64,000 nucleotides of DNA from Latrodectus hesperus (lineage: Eukaryota; Arthropoda; Arachnida; Araneae; Theridiidae): positions 32,876,613 to 32,940,612 of the forward strand of contig CM075853.1 in the NCBI GenBank assembly GCA_037975125.1, written 5' to 3'. Under the pieces are notes generated by a model. It was not told where the DNA came from. It did no database searches and saw nothing but the letters and a program-made list of their open reading frames with translations. This document shows positions 41,201 through 56,200 of the stretch, one piece after another (within the stretch, counting starts at the first letter, position 1; every line of letters starts with the position of its first letter). The position numbers and the translations under genes are program-made.

Positions 41201-44200
41201 CCTTAAACGCCCTTTTCTTAGCCCTGAAAACCTCCTTCTCATATCTTTGTGCCTTATGGTATTCCTCCAACAAACCCCTAGTACTATGCCACAAAGATCA
41301 TTTATATGCAATAAGTTTTTGCTCATTTGCATCTTTACAATTCTTCATCAAACCAATCCTTACTTTTCTCCCTCGCCTTGTGGCCCAAAATTTCAGCTGC
41401 TGTATCAGAAATGGCCTTCTTAAATTGGCCCAATAGTTCTTCAAGATCGACCACATTGGAGATATCCAATTTCACTTCCGAAATTCTCCTTTCTAAAGTC
41501 TCTCTGTAGTTATTGATCACTGTATCCTCTTTAAGTTTGTTACAATCAAACCTTTTTATCTTTTTACTTCATTCTTTATTGGCATTTGAGACTTTACCTC
41601 TTTGCCTAGCTAACACTAAATAGTAATCACTGTCAATATTATCTCCTTTAAAAGTTCTAACATTAATCAAGCTTGTAAAATGCCTAGCATCAATAAGAAC
41701 ATGATCAATCTGGTTAAGTGTTACACCATCCAGTGATTTCCAGGTATATTTATGAATGTTTTTATATCCAAAATAGGTACTGCCAACCACAACGAGCCAT
41801 TGAATGTGCTATAGCAAATTCAATGGCTCGAATACCATTATCATTTGATTCTTCATGAGCACTATGGCCACCAATAATGGGTCTGAACTCTTTCTCTTTA
41901 CCTATTTTAGCATTCAAATAACCCTAAGAAGTTTTGTATCATTATGTGGGTAGTTCTTTAAACACTCAGAGAGCTTTTCATAAAACATTTCCTCCTCTTT
42001 GTCCTCTGTAGGGGCATGTACATTAATAATACTATAATTCGCAAGCCTCACCCTAAAACTTAATTCTACATAATCTTGGCGTAATAGCCTAAAAATCCTT
42101 AATTAGATGTTTCAACCTCTTATTAACTAAGAAACCAGTTCCCTCTATGAGCTTTTTGTTGTGGCAGCTGTTAAACAATAGATGAGTTCTCTTGTCTAGG
42201 GAACCCTGCCCAGTCCACCTCATCTCCTGGACCACAGCAACATCCACCTTGTAACTATCGAGTTGCTGTATAAGCTCCTGCAGGGCTCTAGCACAATAGA
42301 GAGAACGCGCATTCCAAGAACCAATAATCAAATCCTTATACCTTTACGAGTTAGGCACCGGTCAATTTCCTGTTGAGACTTCGAAACCGAGGGTTTTTCC
42401 TGGGGTGAGGGAGTTAACCTCCTGCCCAACCACAACCTGGAGGACCAGTCCCCTGATATAATCCCCAGGGGCAGGGTACCTGGCTATATCCCCAGGCACT
42501 GGGCATCTATTTTTGTCACCTTTTATGACACGCATAGGCTACGTTGGGACTATTCTTACCCCCCGGTCACCACACGGGGCAATGATTATGAATAATCACC
42601 ATTTATTATACATAATCACTGGATTAAACACTTATCAAAACTTTTATACAGGAAGAGAAATTTTTTATTTATTTTGATTTGAATATGATTACTGTGTTTA
42701 TATGTTAACAGCTCTTTAATTTTGTTTTTCTTATAAATAATATATCAATATTTTTAATTGTTTATTTTTTATGATGTATATATTTTTATATTTCATAAAT
42801 TTACTGTATGGGATCTAATTGTATATATATAATACATGCATTCTGTGTGATAATCATTTATTGCAAAAAAATTTATTTCTGATCAAAATGAACATATTTT
42901 AAAATATAAATAATTTTTTTACACTTTACTATTATTTCTATGCAAATGATCTTATAATCAGATAAATTAACTTTTTGATTAAAATATATATGTATAAATT
43001 TTTATACTCAGATTATATATCTTTTTCCTGTTATGTTTTTGTTATTTATTTTTATATACTTCTCAATATTTTTTGTAAGTATCATTTTTTTTAATCTACA
43101 AATGTAACTAAGCTTATGTTACTAATCTAAGTATTTATCCATATACATAAATACTTTAGGAGGATTATTTTCCAAAAGCTGTGGCTGAAATGACTGGCTT
43201 AAGATGGTTAAAACTCAATAAAACGAAAGTGGATTGGATACCTGAAGAATTAAGTAATCTACAGAAACTTGTGAGTGCTTTCAGATTACCATGTTAAAGA
43301 TTTTTAACACTATGTATGATATAAAAATTTTATTCTGCTGCTGTTTTTTCCTTTACTTTTACATAAAATGTTATACATAAATAATATTGCTCTTGTTTTC
43401 TTTTTATATTTTTGATTTTGAGCAAAATAATGAATATATTCAAAATACATCAGTTACCTATGTTCAGTAATGACTATATCCTCGTTTCAAGAGATATACT
43501 CAAATATGTAACTAAATGAGAATTCATTGTGTATTCTATGTTAATAATTTTTATTGAGCTTTATTTTTGTTATATATGTTATATGCATAGTGGTTTTGTT
43601 ATGCTTCCAATGCATATCTGCACCTGAGTTTATATGTGTGTGTATATAATTTATATTAACAAGTATAAAAGCAAAATAAAAATTTTACAATAATTTTTGG
43701 TGGTTTTAAAATAAAATTTTACTTGCATCTGTTTATGGACATTTCAATAAACCATATTATTAATAAATTCTTTCAAATTCTTAAGAAATGTTTACAAATT
43801 CATGCTAGTTTACAAAATACAATATTATATAATCAGATATTTATAAAATTAATCAATATTGATGATAATTTTCTAAAGTAATTCATAGTGGCTAGGTGAA
43901 TGATTATTGCTCTGGTCTTCAGTACAACTGTTTGCAGATTCAATTCTTATCTTGGATAAAAATACTTATAATAGTTCAGAATCCATTAAAAAAAATTATA
44001 AGTTCCTGGTTGAATCACAGATTTTGTGAACACAAAGTAATTGTAAAGCCCCCAATCAAACTGAGTAAGAAGATTCAAACTGTATAACATCCATCTGTCT
44101 TTAATAACATGTTTTCTTACTGCTTACAGTATTGTTGTAAATAAATAAATTGTCTATTTATAAAGGATTGATACATGTTGAATTTTAGTTTCCTTAATTT

Positions 44201-47200
44201 GAAATGCATATTTAATTGTATACAAAATATTTAAAAAAAAATTTACATTTGACGCTACATATCAAATAATAATGTGCTTATATTAATAATTTGTTTTCAA
44301 TTTCAGGAAGTGTTATCTTTAGTTCGTAATAACTTAGTAACAATTCATGGAGAGGTTTCAACGCTACCTTGTTTGCGATATGTAAATTGTCGATATAACA
44401 AATTAAAAAATTCCGGTATTCCAACAGATATATTTGATCTTGAAGATTTAGCAGTTGTGGTAAAAACTTTTAAGTCTTTACTTTTCTCATTTTATATTAA
44501 TTCTAAGAACAAATTTGTTATATTCATTATTATTTTTAGGATTTCAGTCATAACTGCTTAAGAGAAGTTCCTCGTGACTTAGAACATTCTAAAGGATTGC
44601 TTGTACTGAATTTGAGCTTTAACTTGTAAGTCTATTTTTCAAAATTTTTTCTGATTTCATTTTTGTTTGGAATAAGTTGTAATCAAAATATTTCAGGATT
44701 TTTAATAAAATTAAATGTGGTAAAGCTTATTTATATGTTATGGAATTTTACTTTTATGCAGTATGTACAAAAATATATATGTTTCAGGAAAACATAACCA
44801 CAGTGGATATTCCTAATTACTTGCAATAATTATCTAACTGGGGAAAAATTGGTTCTATTTATTTTGAAGAGTGTATAGTGTATTTACATTTATTGTACTA
44901 GTCAGGAAATTTTACTGCAGTTGAAAGAAATTATTTGTTCTTTATTTGTACTCAATAATGTTTCTTAATTTCTGCAAAATGTATGATAAATTTTACTTTC
45001 AAGCATTTAATTATGACTAAATACTTGTGTCTACTGGAGGAAAGACAGACATATGAGATTTATTTAAAAGTTGTACATTTTAAAATGGTGTAGGAAACAT
45101 TTATCAGCTATAAGGTTGAATTTTGTATTTTTAATTATCTGAATTTAGCTTAGCTCTTATTATATAAATTTAGCTCATTAATACATTTTTAGTGCATAAA
45201 CTATATGTCTAGTTGAAATAAGTTGTATTAAAAGTATTTCTTACAATTTTGTTTAAAATTTAACATTTAATACATTAATTAAAAGTTACACTATTAAATT
45301 GCATGATAAAATGTGATATTTCAAAATATAATTGCTTAAAAATAAAATTTTACTTAACATTTAGAAATGAGACTGGGATTTTTTCAAATTAATTTTCAAA
45401 ATCAGATTTTTATATAAATTATCAATTAAATTAAAATATCAAAATCTTTAAAATATATGATTTTAATCAAGTCTTAAATATACTTATTAATAGATAGTAA
45501 TAAGTAAAAAAATTACCAGGAAATGAATGCTTTTTTCAAAATATTTTTTTAACATAAATTTATTACTATTATTTTCCTCTAATTTTTTACACTTTACTCA
45601 TTTCTCATTCCTACTATTTTCGTTTTTTTCGTTAATCTGAAAAGTCTAATTATTGGACTATTTCAGTCTTTTTATGTTAAAATTTTAATATTTTATTTTG
45701 TGGAGATTACAGATAAAATTAAATTAGTTTTATGTATAGATTAAATGTATATTTTTTATATGAGTTACTATTTTATGGATTGGTAAATTTTTATTACTTA
45801 AAATTAGCTTTTCATCTTTCATTTCTTTTTCTCATTTCATATTTTTTATTAATGACTAGTTATTAATTGTTCAACTTTATCATTTATTCATTTTTAAAAA
45901 TTCTTCACCTTAGGAAATTCTCTCTGAAGAAAATATATATGTTTGGGATCACCAAAATTTTTACTTTAGAAATAACTTCATTGTTTTAGATATTCAAGCA
46001 TTTTTCATTAAATTTTTTTATTATATTGTTTAAACCAGCTTCAAGTTATCATCCATTAAAATTTTGTCAACTCTTTCAAACTAAAGAAATTTAAAGAAAT
46101 CTATTGTTTTTTTCTTATTGTAAAGATTATTTTTAATAAGTTTGCAATTTGATTCTTAATTAAAATTAAATTTTGTAAAATGATATTTAAAATCTTTAAC
46201 ACTGAAACTGCTTTTAGTTTTAATTGGAATATTTTTATTTGTTGATTGATAAGCTAAAAAGGAAATTGAATAACTTTCATGGATTATTCAGATTAACTTT
46301 AGATAATAATTAGTGCATGATATAAATTATGTTATTCTGTATTGGACTCAAATAAGGAATTTAATTTTCAGTTAAGGGGTATCATTTGAGACTTTTTTAC
46401 TTCTAAATAAAATTATTAAATCTAAAATGTCTGTAGTAAATGTGGCATTAATTCTTCAAAAAATCATATTTGAACAATTAATGTTCAAAATATTTTTAGT
46501 GTGTTTCTTAGTAATTTCTAATTTATATTTATTATAGTATTGTGTTTAGTTTTATATAAGTACAAAATTTTGTATGAGGAATTTCATGTAACAAATGTTT
46601 TACTATAAAATTTAATATCTAGTTTTTTTAATTGATTTTTCTATTAAAGAAGATTTGATGTTTTTATAGTAATATTTAAAATAGAACATGTAAACTTATT
46701 ATTTTAATTGATTAACATTTTTCATGTAGTAAAAAATTCTGTTATTGGATTTAGTCTTACTTATAGGCCAAGAAAAATATTGAAAAATACAATTATGATT
46801 ATTATAAAAAGTGTTTCTTGTAGAAATTAAAATTGTTATGCTCATTAAAAAATATTTAACTTTTAAATTAACTTTTAATATTAAAAATGTTATATCTTTA
46901 GCTAGTTTTATAGTTTTTCTGCATTAAAATTAGGTTTGATATTTATGATTATATGTAAGTCAATTTTAAAAAAAAGTTTTCTGTAATATATATTATCTGC
47001 ATTAAATATTTTTGAAATCAAATTGAAAATTTATTTTTTATAGAATTGAAAATGTACCAAATCAATTATTTGTTAACTTGACTGATTTATTGCATTTGGA
47101 TTTGAGTAACAATAAACTAGGTAAGATGATATTTCTTGCTTTTGCTATGTTTAAATTATGTACGATATTGATGTGCCTTTTAAAATTATTTCATTACATA

Positions 47201-50200
47201 ATATTTGATTTAATTTGCTTATTGATTTATTGTAGAATCCTTACCTCCACAGATGCGTAGACTTGTAAATCTACAAACTTTGAAGTTGAATAATAATCCT
47301 TTAGGCCATAACCAATTAAGGTGACACTAATAAAATTTTTTTATTTAAATATATATTGTTTATAATATTTCCTTTTAATTCATTGGAAAAAGTTTTTGTA
47401 TAATTTTTAATCTTCTTTTCATTATATTATATTTACAAAATAAAAGGAATGCTTTAAAAAAATCATCATAGCCAAGGGATTGTTGATAAATTATCATTGT
47501 TGATAAAAAATATTTTTTAAGGTGAAATATAATTTATTAAAAGTTATTCAATAAGGGGTACTTAAAATTGACACTTATTTGAAAAATCTCTCTATCATGA
47601 GTTTTTACAGATTTTTCGTTAATAATATTATTGATTTTGTGTGATAAAAGTATACCTTTTAAATAAATATATGCACTAAATATAAATTGAATTAGTTATA
47701 AACACTCCAAAGTGTGATATTTCTGATGTAGAAAATACTATTGATTCAAATTTGTAAGCATTTACATATAAGTATATTTATTTAGTTTAATAAAAAATGT
47801 AGAAAAGCTCTTTTTGTTTTAAGTAAAATTTAATGACCTTTGTTTTTTAATTGTTTTTCAATATTTATTTCTATCAGAGTTTCTTCCATGAAAGTATGAT
47901 CATATAATTAAGGATCCTTTTTACTTTTTAAAAATATTTGTTAAATTTTTATGTTAATAATTTTTTTAAAAATTTTATTAACATGATGTATGAATGTTTT
48001 TACATTTTTTAAAAATTATACGTTCTAAGTTTCTTACTTCTGATTTAGGCAATTACCAGCTCTTGTTGCTCTGCAAACATTGCATCTTTCTAACACTCAA
48101 CGAAGTTTGTCAAATATCCCAACATCTTTAGATAGTTTGACAAATTTACAAGGTAAATAATTTTAAAATTGTTTTATTAAAACAAGGTAATTGTCATTAA
48201 TTATCTCTTGTATAAAATTACTAATATTTCATTTTTGGACTTATGAAGCATTTATTATTATATGAAGCACTATATGTAATTAACTTCTGTGATTAACTAA
48301 TTATTGCTTATGAAATATAAATTTCAAGATTTTATATACTTTTTTATACATTTTAGTTTTAGTTGTAAAGGGAAAAAAATTCACTTTTATGTTGTTGTAC
48401 TTTTATTTTAGATGTTGATTTGTCGCAAAATAGTTTACCTAGAGTACCAGATGCCTTATATACTCTTCCAAATTTAAAGCGCCTTAATTTAAGTGAAAAC
48501 TGTATTATTGATATCTCTACAGATGTTGGAGGTAAGTAAGTTACTCATTTATCAGTTTAGAGGATTTAATTTTAAAATTATTTTTTACCTAATATATGTG
48601 GTATTTGCAGATAATTAATGAATGCTTGTAGTTCTTTTTATTCATTAATTTTACATCCTTAGCTTTCAATTAAAAATTATTGTTAATTTCTAAAAAAAAT
48701 ATCCCTTTAAATATGCAATAATAGTGTAATTTAATTCGGGTATATTTGTAGTTGATTTTCATTTCAGTATATTCTAATTTTTTGACTTGCAATTTTATTT
48801 CTTAATTTTATAAAAATAAGGATATTTAATATGTAACCCAATAAATTAAGAATATGTTAACACCCTTGTGATTGCAAGAAATGTAAAATTGCCACTAGAG
48901 GGTGAATTAAAAAAAAGAACAGTTGATGATCGTTGACTATCAGAATCAGTCATTTAATAGCTAAGTGTAATTTTCAATAAATTTGTTATTTTGTTATTCA
49001 GCTGCAGTCTTTTATTAAAATATCCTAGCATAGCTATGTGTAAAAGTAATTCAAATGAGAAATCTGTTAAGTTAATACACATAACTAACACAATATTTTT
49101 CTTTGTCAAAATACCATCATTATTTAATTTTTTATAAAGCATTTTTTTGATTACATTTCTAGAAATTCAATAATCTGGAAATTATAAAACTGAATTTTTT
49201 CTTCGTGCTTATTAATTGCTATTAGATTCAGTTTGATGATTTTCATATTTTGAATAACCACATGATTTTAGTAATCAAAAATTATATAATTTGTGCAGGT
49301 CTGCAACAAATTATTACTCACTTATTAGTTCTTACAAGTTCTATTTACTATAATAGAGGTTAATATTTCTCATGTAAACCTTATACATAAACACAATATT
49401 AAATTTAAATTAGGTGTAAAAGTGGTTCATTTTTATTATAGATCATTCTTACTTGCAACAATTTGCCATTTTACTATCTTATCATATATTGTAATGAGAC
49501 TAGAATATCAGCTTTCCTAGGTATTTCTTAAGTTAAGATTATGTAAAATATCTAGAGGTTTAAAACCTGGGTTGTTTTTTGTGATTTGATCTGATATATC
49601 ATTTAATATGATTATTAAAAATTTTATGTCAGATAAGTATAATTCAATGTATTATAATTTGAATGTAAATGATTTCGCTAAATTAATTATTCTGTACTTT
49701 GATTTAATTAATGTAATTTAATTTTTCAGATTTATGGAAAAATTTAGAAACACTTAATCTTTCAAGAAATAAACTAAAATCATTGCCTGTAAGTTTTCAT
49801 TTTTATTCTGTTTTCATGTTTCAAAAAGTTAATTTATATATAACTTTTTATATTGTTGAAAATAGGTTTTTATAGAAGTAATATGTTAAGAGTTTTGTAC
49901 TGATTTGTACTTCTCATTATTTATTTAATAATGAGGTTGCAATTGCCTTCAAAACAATTTTTAATTTAATTTTATGCCTATTTCAATCATATTAAGTGTT
50001 CTTTGATAATCAATTTAATTATTTTATAAGATGTACGATTACAATTTGATTATTTAAATTATTTTACAATAAATATATTACCTTTTAATAATATACTAGC
50101 AAATTTGCATAACACTCACTGTGTGTTGGGTTTTATGCAAATCAGGTGCTTGTATGTAGTTTGCCAAGTTAAAATTTGTTATGCATGGTAGGATGTTATC

Positions 50201-53200
50201 TTTGAGTTGAATTGTGACAATATTTTGAAATAAAAGGATCTTAGTGATTTTGAAAGATATTGTTAATAGTATCTTGGAAGTAATTTTGAAAGGTATATCA
50301 TTAGTTGTGTCTCCTTATTGTTGTAGTTGTGATAAAGGTATTACCTCTAAATATTATCTAAATACATTGTGAAAGAATAGTAGGTAATGGAAGCTGGAGC
50401 ACAAATTGCTCATGTTAATTGTCTCGGTAAACTAAACTGATTTGTTTTGTTGATTTGAAATGGTTTCTTGAAGTCCATAAAAGCCAGATGAAACACCTAA
50501 ATCATCTATATAGTCTATCAATAGGCAGAATAATTATGGTGAAGTCCAGTTCTTTGAACTTTCTCCATGTATTCAGATGTGTTGTCATGTACAAAGTGAA
50601 CATCACCTTTCTAATTAAGCTGGAAGAGCCATTTATCATTCCTTTGCATAATGGCAATTAGATTCTTGATTTTCGGAAAACTATTTTATAGGGAGAAGTG
50701 AGTTACTTTATATGCTTTTCAATTTGGATGGGCAAGCTAAGTTTAGATATGTGGTATTTAAGAAAATGAATTTTACCTGAGTGCAATATTCCAAATGTCA
50801 AGTTCAGTGGTAGTTGTGTACATGTTGGAATTTTTTTTGTGATATCACATAGAACCTTTGTATATTTAACTTAAATTGAACATTATGAATATTTAGGAGA
50901 ATTTTGTTCTTATGCTATGTCAAATGTATAGAATTGACAAACATATCTTTCCAAGATGACTATGTACTGTGTTATGTTGCATCTGTGTTAAATATTAGTA
51001 TTGCATCTTTAGATGCACAGAATTTTTATGGCCTGCTTTCAAAATATCCTTGCCATTCTAAATCACATAGATCATTTATGAGATGAGTTAAAGCGATACT
51101 TACAGACCAAATTATTATGTTTGAAAGATTCACTGGTATAATTGCAGCAAGTTCCATTACAGCATGTACCCTTAAACTATCATTTCCTACTGCCTAAACT
51201 ATTACTTCTTATTGTCTAATTGGTCTAATTAGCCCTCATTTGCAAAAAATTACTATTGAGCAACAAACAAACCAAACCTGCTGCCTAATCATTTATAATA
51301 AAGTATTGTAAATTTCATATTACAATATTTCACTAAATGTCATAATAATTGAATGCTGAATTATTGTCACAAAATAATGGAAAACTTAAAAAAAAATTAA
51401 ATAAAATTTAAACATTGTTATTCTAAAATTTTTAATTTTGTGATCAGTAATACACTATATTTTTAAAAATGTAATAAATCTTATTATCAGTTTTCATTCT
51501 GTCATGTTGTTTAATTATGTTTTTAATATTACTCAATTTTAATAGCTGATTTTGCAGAATTTATTTAGCTTTGTATCTACCATTCTACATTTTCTAGTTA
51601 ACCATAATCTATTTATTTAGTCAAATGTAACATTTAGTCAAATATGTTACATTTGACTAAATAAATAGATACAAAAAGATTATGGTTTAAGAAATTAAAA
51701 TAAAAACTTATCTGGTATTTCTTATTATTTGATATTTTTCTAGGCAACAATATGTAAGCTTTCGAAACTGAGAAGACTTTATATCAATGATAACCAGTTT
51801 GATTTTGATGGAATCCCATCTGGCATTGGAAAATTATATAGCTTGGAAGTTTTTATGGCTTCTAATAACAATCTTGAAATGATACCCGAGGGAGTTGTTC
51901 GGTAAGATTTATTCATAATGTAATTATTGTAAATAAAAAGCTACTTATATCCGGTTCTATTTGCAGCAAATATTATATTTTACATTATTACCTTTTTCTG
52001 ATTACATGAAAATTTTACACTTGTTAAGGTTATATAATGACTGAGTGATTCTGTAAGCTATGGGTTGTTACTCAGAGCAAAGGTTAAAATATGAAATTCT
52101 CAAAATGTTAATCAAAATTAAATATTTATATTAATATATAAATTATTCAAATGTTGTAGGAGCTGCTGTTGATGAATAATATTCTAGGATACTGACAGTA
52201 AGATGATAGTTATCAGCTGCATTGTTTTTTAAGCATAAAAGTGACCTAACAAAAAATGCAATTGAATGAATTATACTCCAAAATACTGTCTTGTTACACC
52301 AAATGAGGAACATAAATATAATTTTTTTTGTTTATAGATACTAAAATATAAAAGGAGAAAAGAAGCTTTTTTATAGATTTAAATTTTTATTCATACTTTT
52401 TCATTACATGAAATAAAATGTTAAATAAGGTAGATGTCATTGAGATTGTTTAGAAAAATATGTTATTAATAAATTTTTTTGATGTAGAAATCTTATTAAT
52501 TTCATCAATTAAATTAAAGTCTTCATATTTTAATAATTTACAGTTAACTACATCAAATAATTGAAATTAATTTTATTAATTTCATGCTTAATACTTTTTA
52601 AAATCATAAACTCTCTTTATAATTTTTGTTCAAGTTCATTTAAACAAATTCATTATTAAAACAAAGTAATGGATTTTACTTATGCTCTCTTCTAAAATGT
52701 AAATATTAGAATTCAGCTACCCCTAAAATATTTTATTTATAATTAAAAGTTGCATTTTATAGAATTTTGTTTCATAAGATTTCTTAATTATTCAATATAA
52801 ATAATGTGGTATTTTTTAAATTTGCATCTAGCTTACTTAGTTTTATTATTCATATTAACTGAGATATTTGCATATCCACTTTATTACAAATTGTATTTTA
52901 ACTAAGGATATTATTTGATTATTCTGATTTTTTTAGCCATTAAACATTTGCTTAAAAGTATTTAGTAATTCACAAAATTTTAAATTTGAAAGCTCTGTTA
53001 AACAAGATATAACAATTTAGGATTATATGAAATTTGGAGTTATGAAATAGGAGATTCATTTCTAAAATCATTAACAAAGTCAGCATTTTGATATCCACAG
53101 TATAAAAAATGTAGTGAATCCTTAATTTCAGGCATAAATTCTAAACATAGTCAATGCAATGTCTGACTGCTGGCCTGAATAACCAATACCAACTACTTCC

Positions 53201-56200
53201 TTCATTATCAGTCTGAATAGAGAAGCAAGACTGCATGAAATAACCACAAGAATCAGCATGAGATGTACAATAGACATTTGTTAGGGCAGTTTATTCAAAT
53301 GTCTATTATAGACTTTGACAGCAGAAACTTGAATTGAGCGGCTTTATCAAATCCATAATATCATTTGTAGTGCATCTCCTGGGCTCATGATCATATTCAT
53401 TGGACCTTAGAGGATTGGAAAATTGTGGTTTTATCAGTTGAGTCATGTTTTCAATTATGAGCTGAAAGAGGCTATTAGTGTAAGAGAGACTCTCTGAAAC
53501 CATGGATCCCCATTGCCAACAAGGCACATTGCAATCATAAGTTGATGGATTGATGATGAGTTGCTATGATATGATTTCATAATGTAAAGACTATTTTTAC
53601 ATAAAATGTTTTCTGGTCTGACTGAACTAATCAACTGATTGGATGAAAATTTTGTATGATTACATGGGATAATTTGGCCAGATAGATTGCCATTATGAAT
53701 TTCAAAGAATTATTATAAGGCAGAATCAAGAAATCAGTTCATGCTGAAAATCATACTCTGGCTACACTTATGCATGAATGGTCAATAGAATATATAGCAT
53801 GGCTAAATATTTCAGCGAGGATCTTTCATTGATTTGTTTAATTGTTGTACTTTGTGGTGGACTTTGCTTTCAAACATTTTAATGAAAAATATAAAATTGT
53901 ATCATTTAGTTTTATTTTAAAAAGTAGTGTTTCTTTGAAACTAGATTGAATGATTGTTTTGTAATTTGTAGAGTACAAAACATACATCACTTAACTTGTT
54001 ACAAGATTAATGTAATTTTATGTTTTTTGAAATTTCAAAAGATTGGATATTATAATATTATTTTAATTTAAATTTATATTATACCTAAAGTCAATCATAT
54101 ATTAAAAAGCATTTTTGAAAACTTAATGTTAACAATCTCTGATTAGATTTATTGTTATATTTTTGTTAAAAATATTTTATTCCTGTTAAAAGTCTTTAAT
54201 TTCTTGTTTTTAATAGCTGTGGTAGATTGAAGAAGCTTGTTTTATCAAATAATCGTTTGATAACATTGCCTGAAGCTATCCATCTGTTAACAGACATAGA
54301 AGTTTTAGATTTACATGGCAATCCTGATCTCATTATGCCACCAAAACCAGATGAGCTTGTTCTAGGCAGTGGATCAGAATATTATAATATTGATTTTTCA
54401 TTGGCTACACAGTTAAGACTTGCTGGGGCTACTGCTAATAATCCAATTGCTGCTCCAGGTTAATACCTTTTTTCTATAAAAAAAACATTTATTTAATTTA
54501 ATTACTATTAATAGATTTAAATCCATTAAATTATATATTATTTAGTCAAACTATTTATTAAAAAACTTAAATAAGCAAAAAATATGTTAATGGGTTCTGA
54601 ATGATTAAGTTAAAGGTGTTATTTATTTCTTCAAAATTATTTCCAAACTAGATTTTTAATGAAAACAGACGACGCTACTATAAACCTGTTTTTCTACTAA
54701 ATAGAATAAGATAATCTTCAGATGTTAGATTCTGTTACAGAAAACATGACTTTTAATCCAAAAGTATTGCAAATTTGTTTAAAAGTCAAGCATTAATTTA
54801 TTCAAAATATTAGTTTTGAGGTTATTTTAACTAGTGTAAGCTTGTGTCTTCGTTAACTTTTAACAGTTAGTGGGTTCGAATCTCACCTTGGGCTTGGATG
54901 TTTGAAATGGTTAGGACTTCACTTTAAACTGTCGATCCCAGTCTAATTAGCACATGTGTGCAAAAAATGACTGTGAAGCTATAAACAAACAAGCCAATCT
55001 TTATTATGTGAATGTTCTTCATACTTCCTTTAAATTAATCAATAATCAAGATTTTTGTAGTCATTTATTTAATTTTACATTTATATTTTTAAACTGCTTT
55101 TTAATTTGGATACATATATATATCAAAATAAATTGAAACACATCACTTATTTGAATACCTATAGCAGCAGTTGAATGTTATTTAAATTTAACTTGAATCT
55201 TGTAAATTTATAATCTAGTTAGTTATCTTATTGTGTCTACTAAATCATTCATGTAGTGTATGTGATTATAGAAAGGTAACCTGTGTTCAAAGAAAATGCA
55301 AGTAATTAACATGTTTTAGGTGCTTGCGGTTTTATTATTTTTATTTTTGGAATTTGCATTTAATGTTAAACAACAGTTTATCATAAAGTTATGCATCATG
55401 CACAGTTTTGCATCAACATGTAAAATTCATGTTTTCCTCTGTTTGAAAAGCTCTAAATGTGAAAGAAAAATTGAAAATTTTCATCAGCAAATGAAAGTTA
55501 TTTATTACTGTTTACTAATTATCCATTTGTTGTAATACTGAGTTCATGAAAAAAATTTCATCAATTTAAAAGGGTCTTTTGGAATGTCAGTTTTAGGTAT
55601 TGCTTAAATTTCAATGGTTCTTTCCATTATTACCTGAGCTCCTGTATATTATAAATTCCACTTCAGAATCACACATTTATAAAATCATGCAATTTACTTT
55701 TTTATAAGAAAATGTCATAATCTATTTCTTGAACTTACATTGTTATACACTTGTAAAATATACTTAATATTAGACTTGGGATTATTTAAATTGTGGTTCC
55801 CTAAGATTGATCCAATTAGTCCTCAAGTAAAGACAAACAAAACAGCCTAATGAAAAATATGGGACACAGAAGTATTTGAAATATAACATCGTAAGTAACA
55901 ATATATTTCATTGAACTTTTTCTATTTTAACCTATGTTTTTCATTAAACTTTTATTTAATCAGGGATATGCAAATCTATTAATAAGAGTTGTTTAAAGAG
56001 AATTAGCAAAAAATATACCTTTCTTTCATAGGCTTTTGTTAAACGAGTTCTAGATTATCTGAGTTGTTTTTATTCAATCTGTCATAATAAAAATATTGCA
56101 GGCTCATCCATCTGATATTTACATCTATATTGTCTTTATATTATTAAAATTAATCAGTGTAATAACATATGCAGAGGTATAAATTACTTATTTCTTTTAT

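Larger units (their letters stand above)
34717..42580 (-). mobile_element. old RTE-like LINE, split by LINE copy B
   Basis: Two parts, 34717-35607 and 40335-42580, belong to one element interrupted by copy B and its duplicated target. The 5' part (right) starts with an APE endonuclease ([29 protein letters not shown]), continues with [12 protein letters not shown] and the RT palm start; the 3' part (left) has the rest of the RT and the C-terminal region ([14 protein letters not shown], then RRRGRP). The style is that of RTE-type elements often annotated as 'craniofacial development protein 2-like'. Many stops and shifts show it is old and inactive. It sits in FLII intron 1 in antisense orientation. 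Confidence 0.8.
49789..51743 (+). other. FLII intron 9
   Basis: 2 kb. The stretch 50100-51200 is less A+T-rich and may be an old insertion of unknown type. It is followed by a SINE tail (51215-51275) and a long hairpin (51600-51687). Confidence 0.75.

Noticed and set aside
44274..44561. 95-codon frame read as a separate gene
   Set aside because: It is FLII exon 3 read on into intron 3; the splice sites at 44306/44307 and 44459/44460 explain it.
50455..50661. 68-codon plus-strand frame in FLII intron 9, possible transposon fragment
   Set aside because: No motif of a transposase, RT or integrase could be recognised on either strand; recorded only as part of a possibly inserted block.
53306..53527. 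73-codon minus-strand frame in FLII intron 10
   Set aside because: No recognisable domain; it starts beside the inverted repeat and is antisense within an intron.
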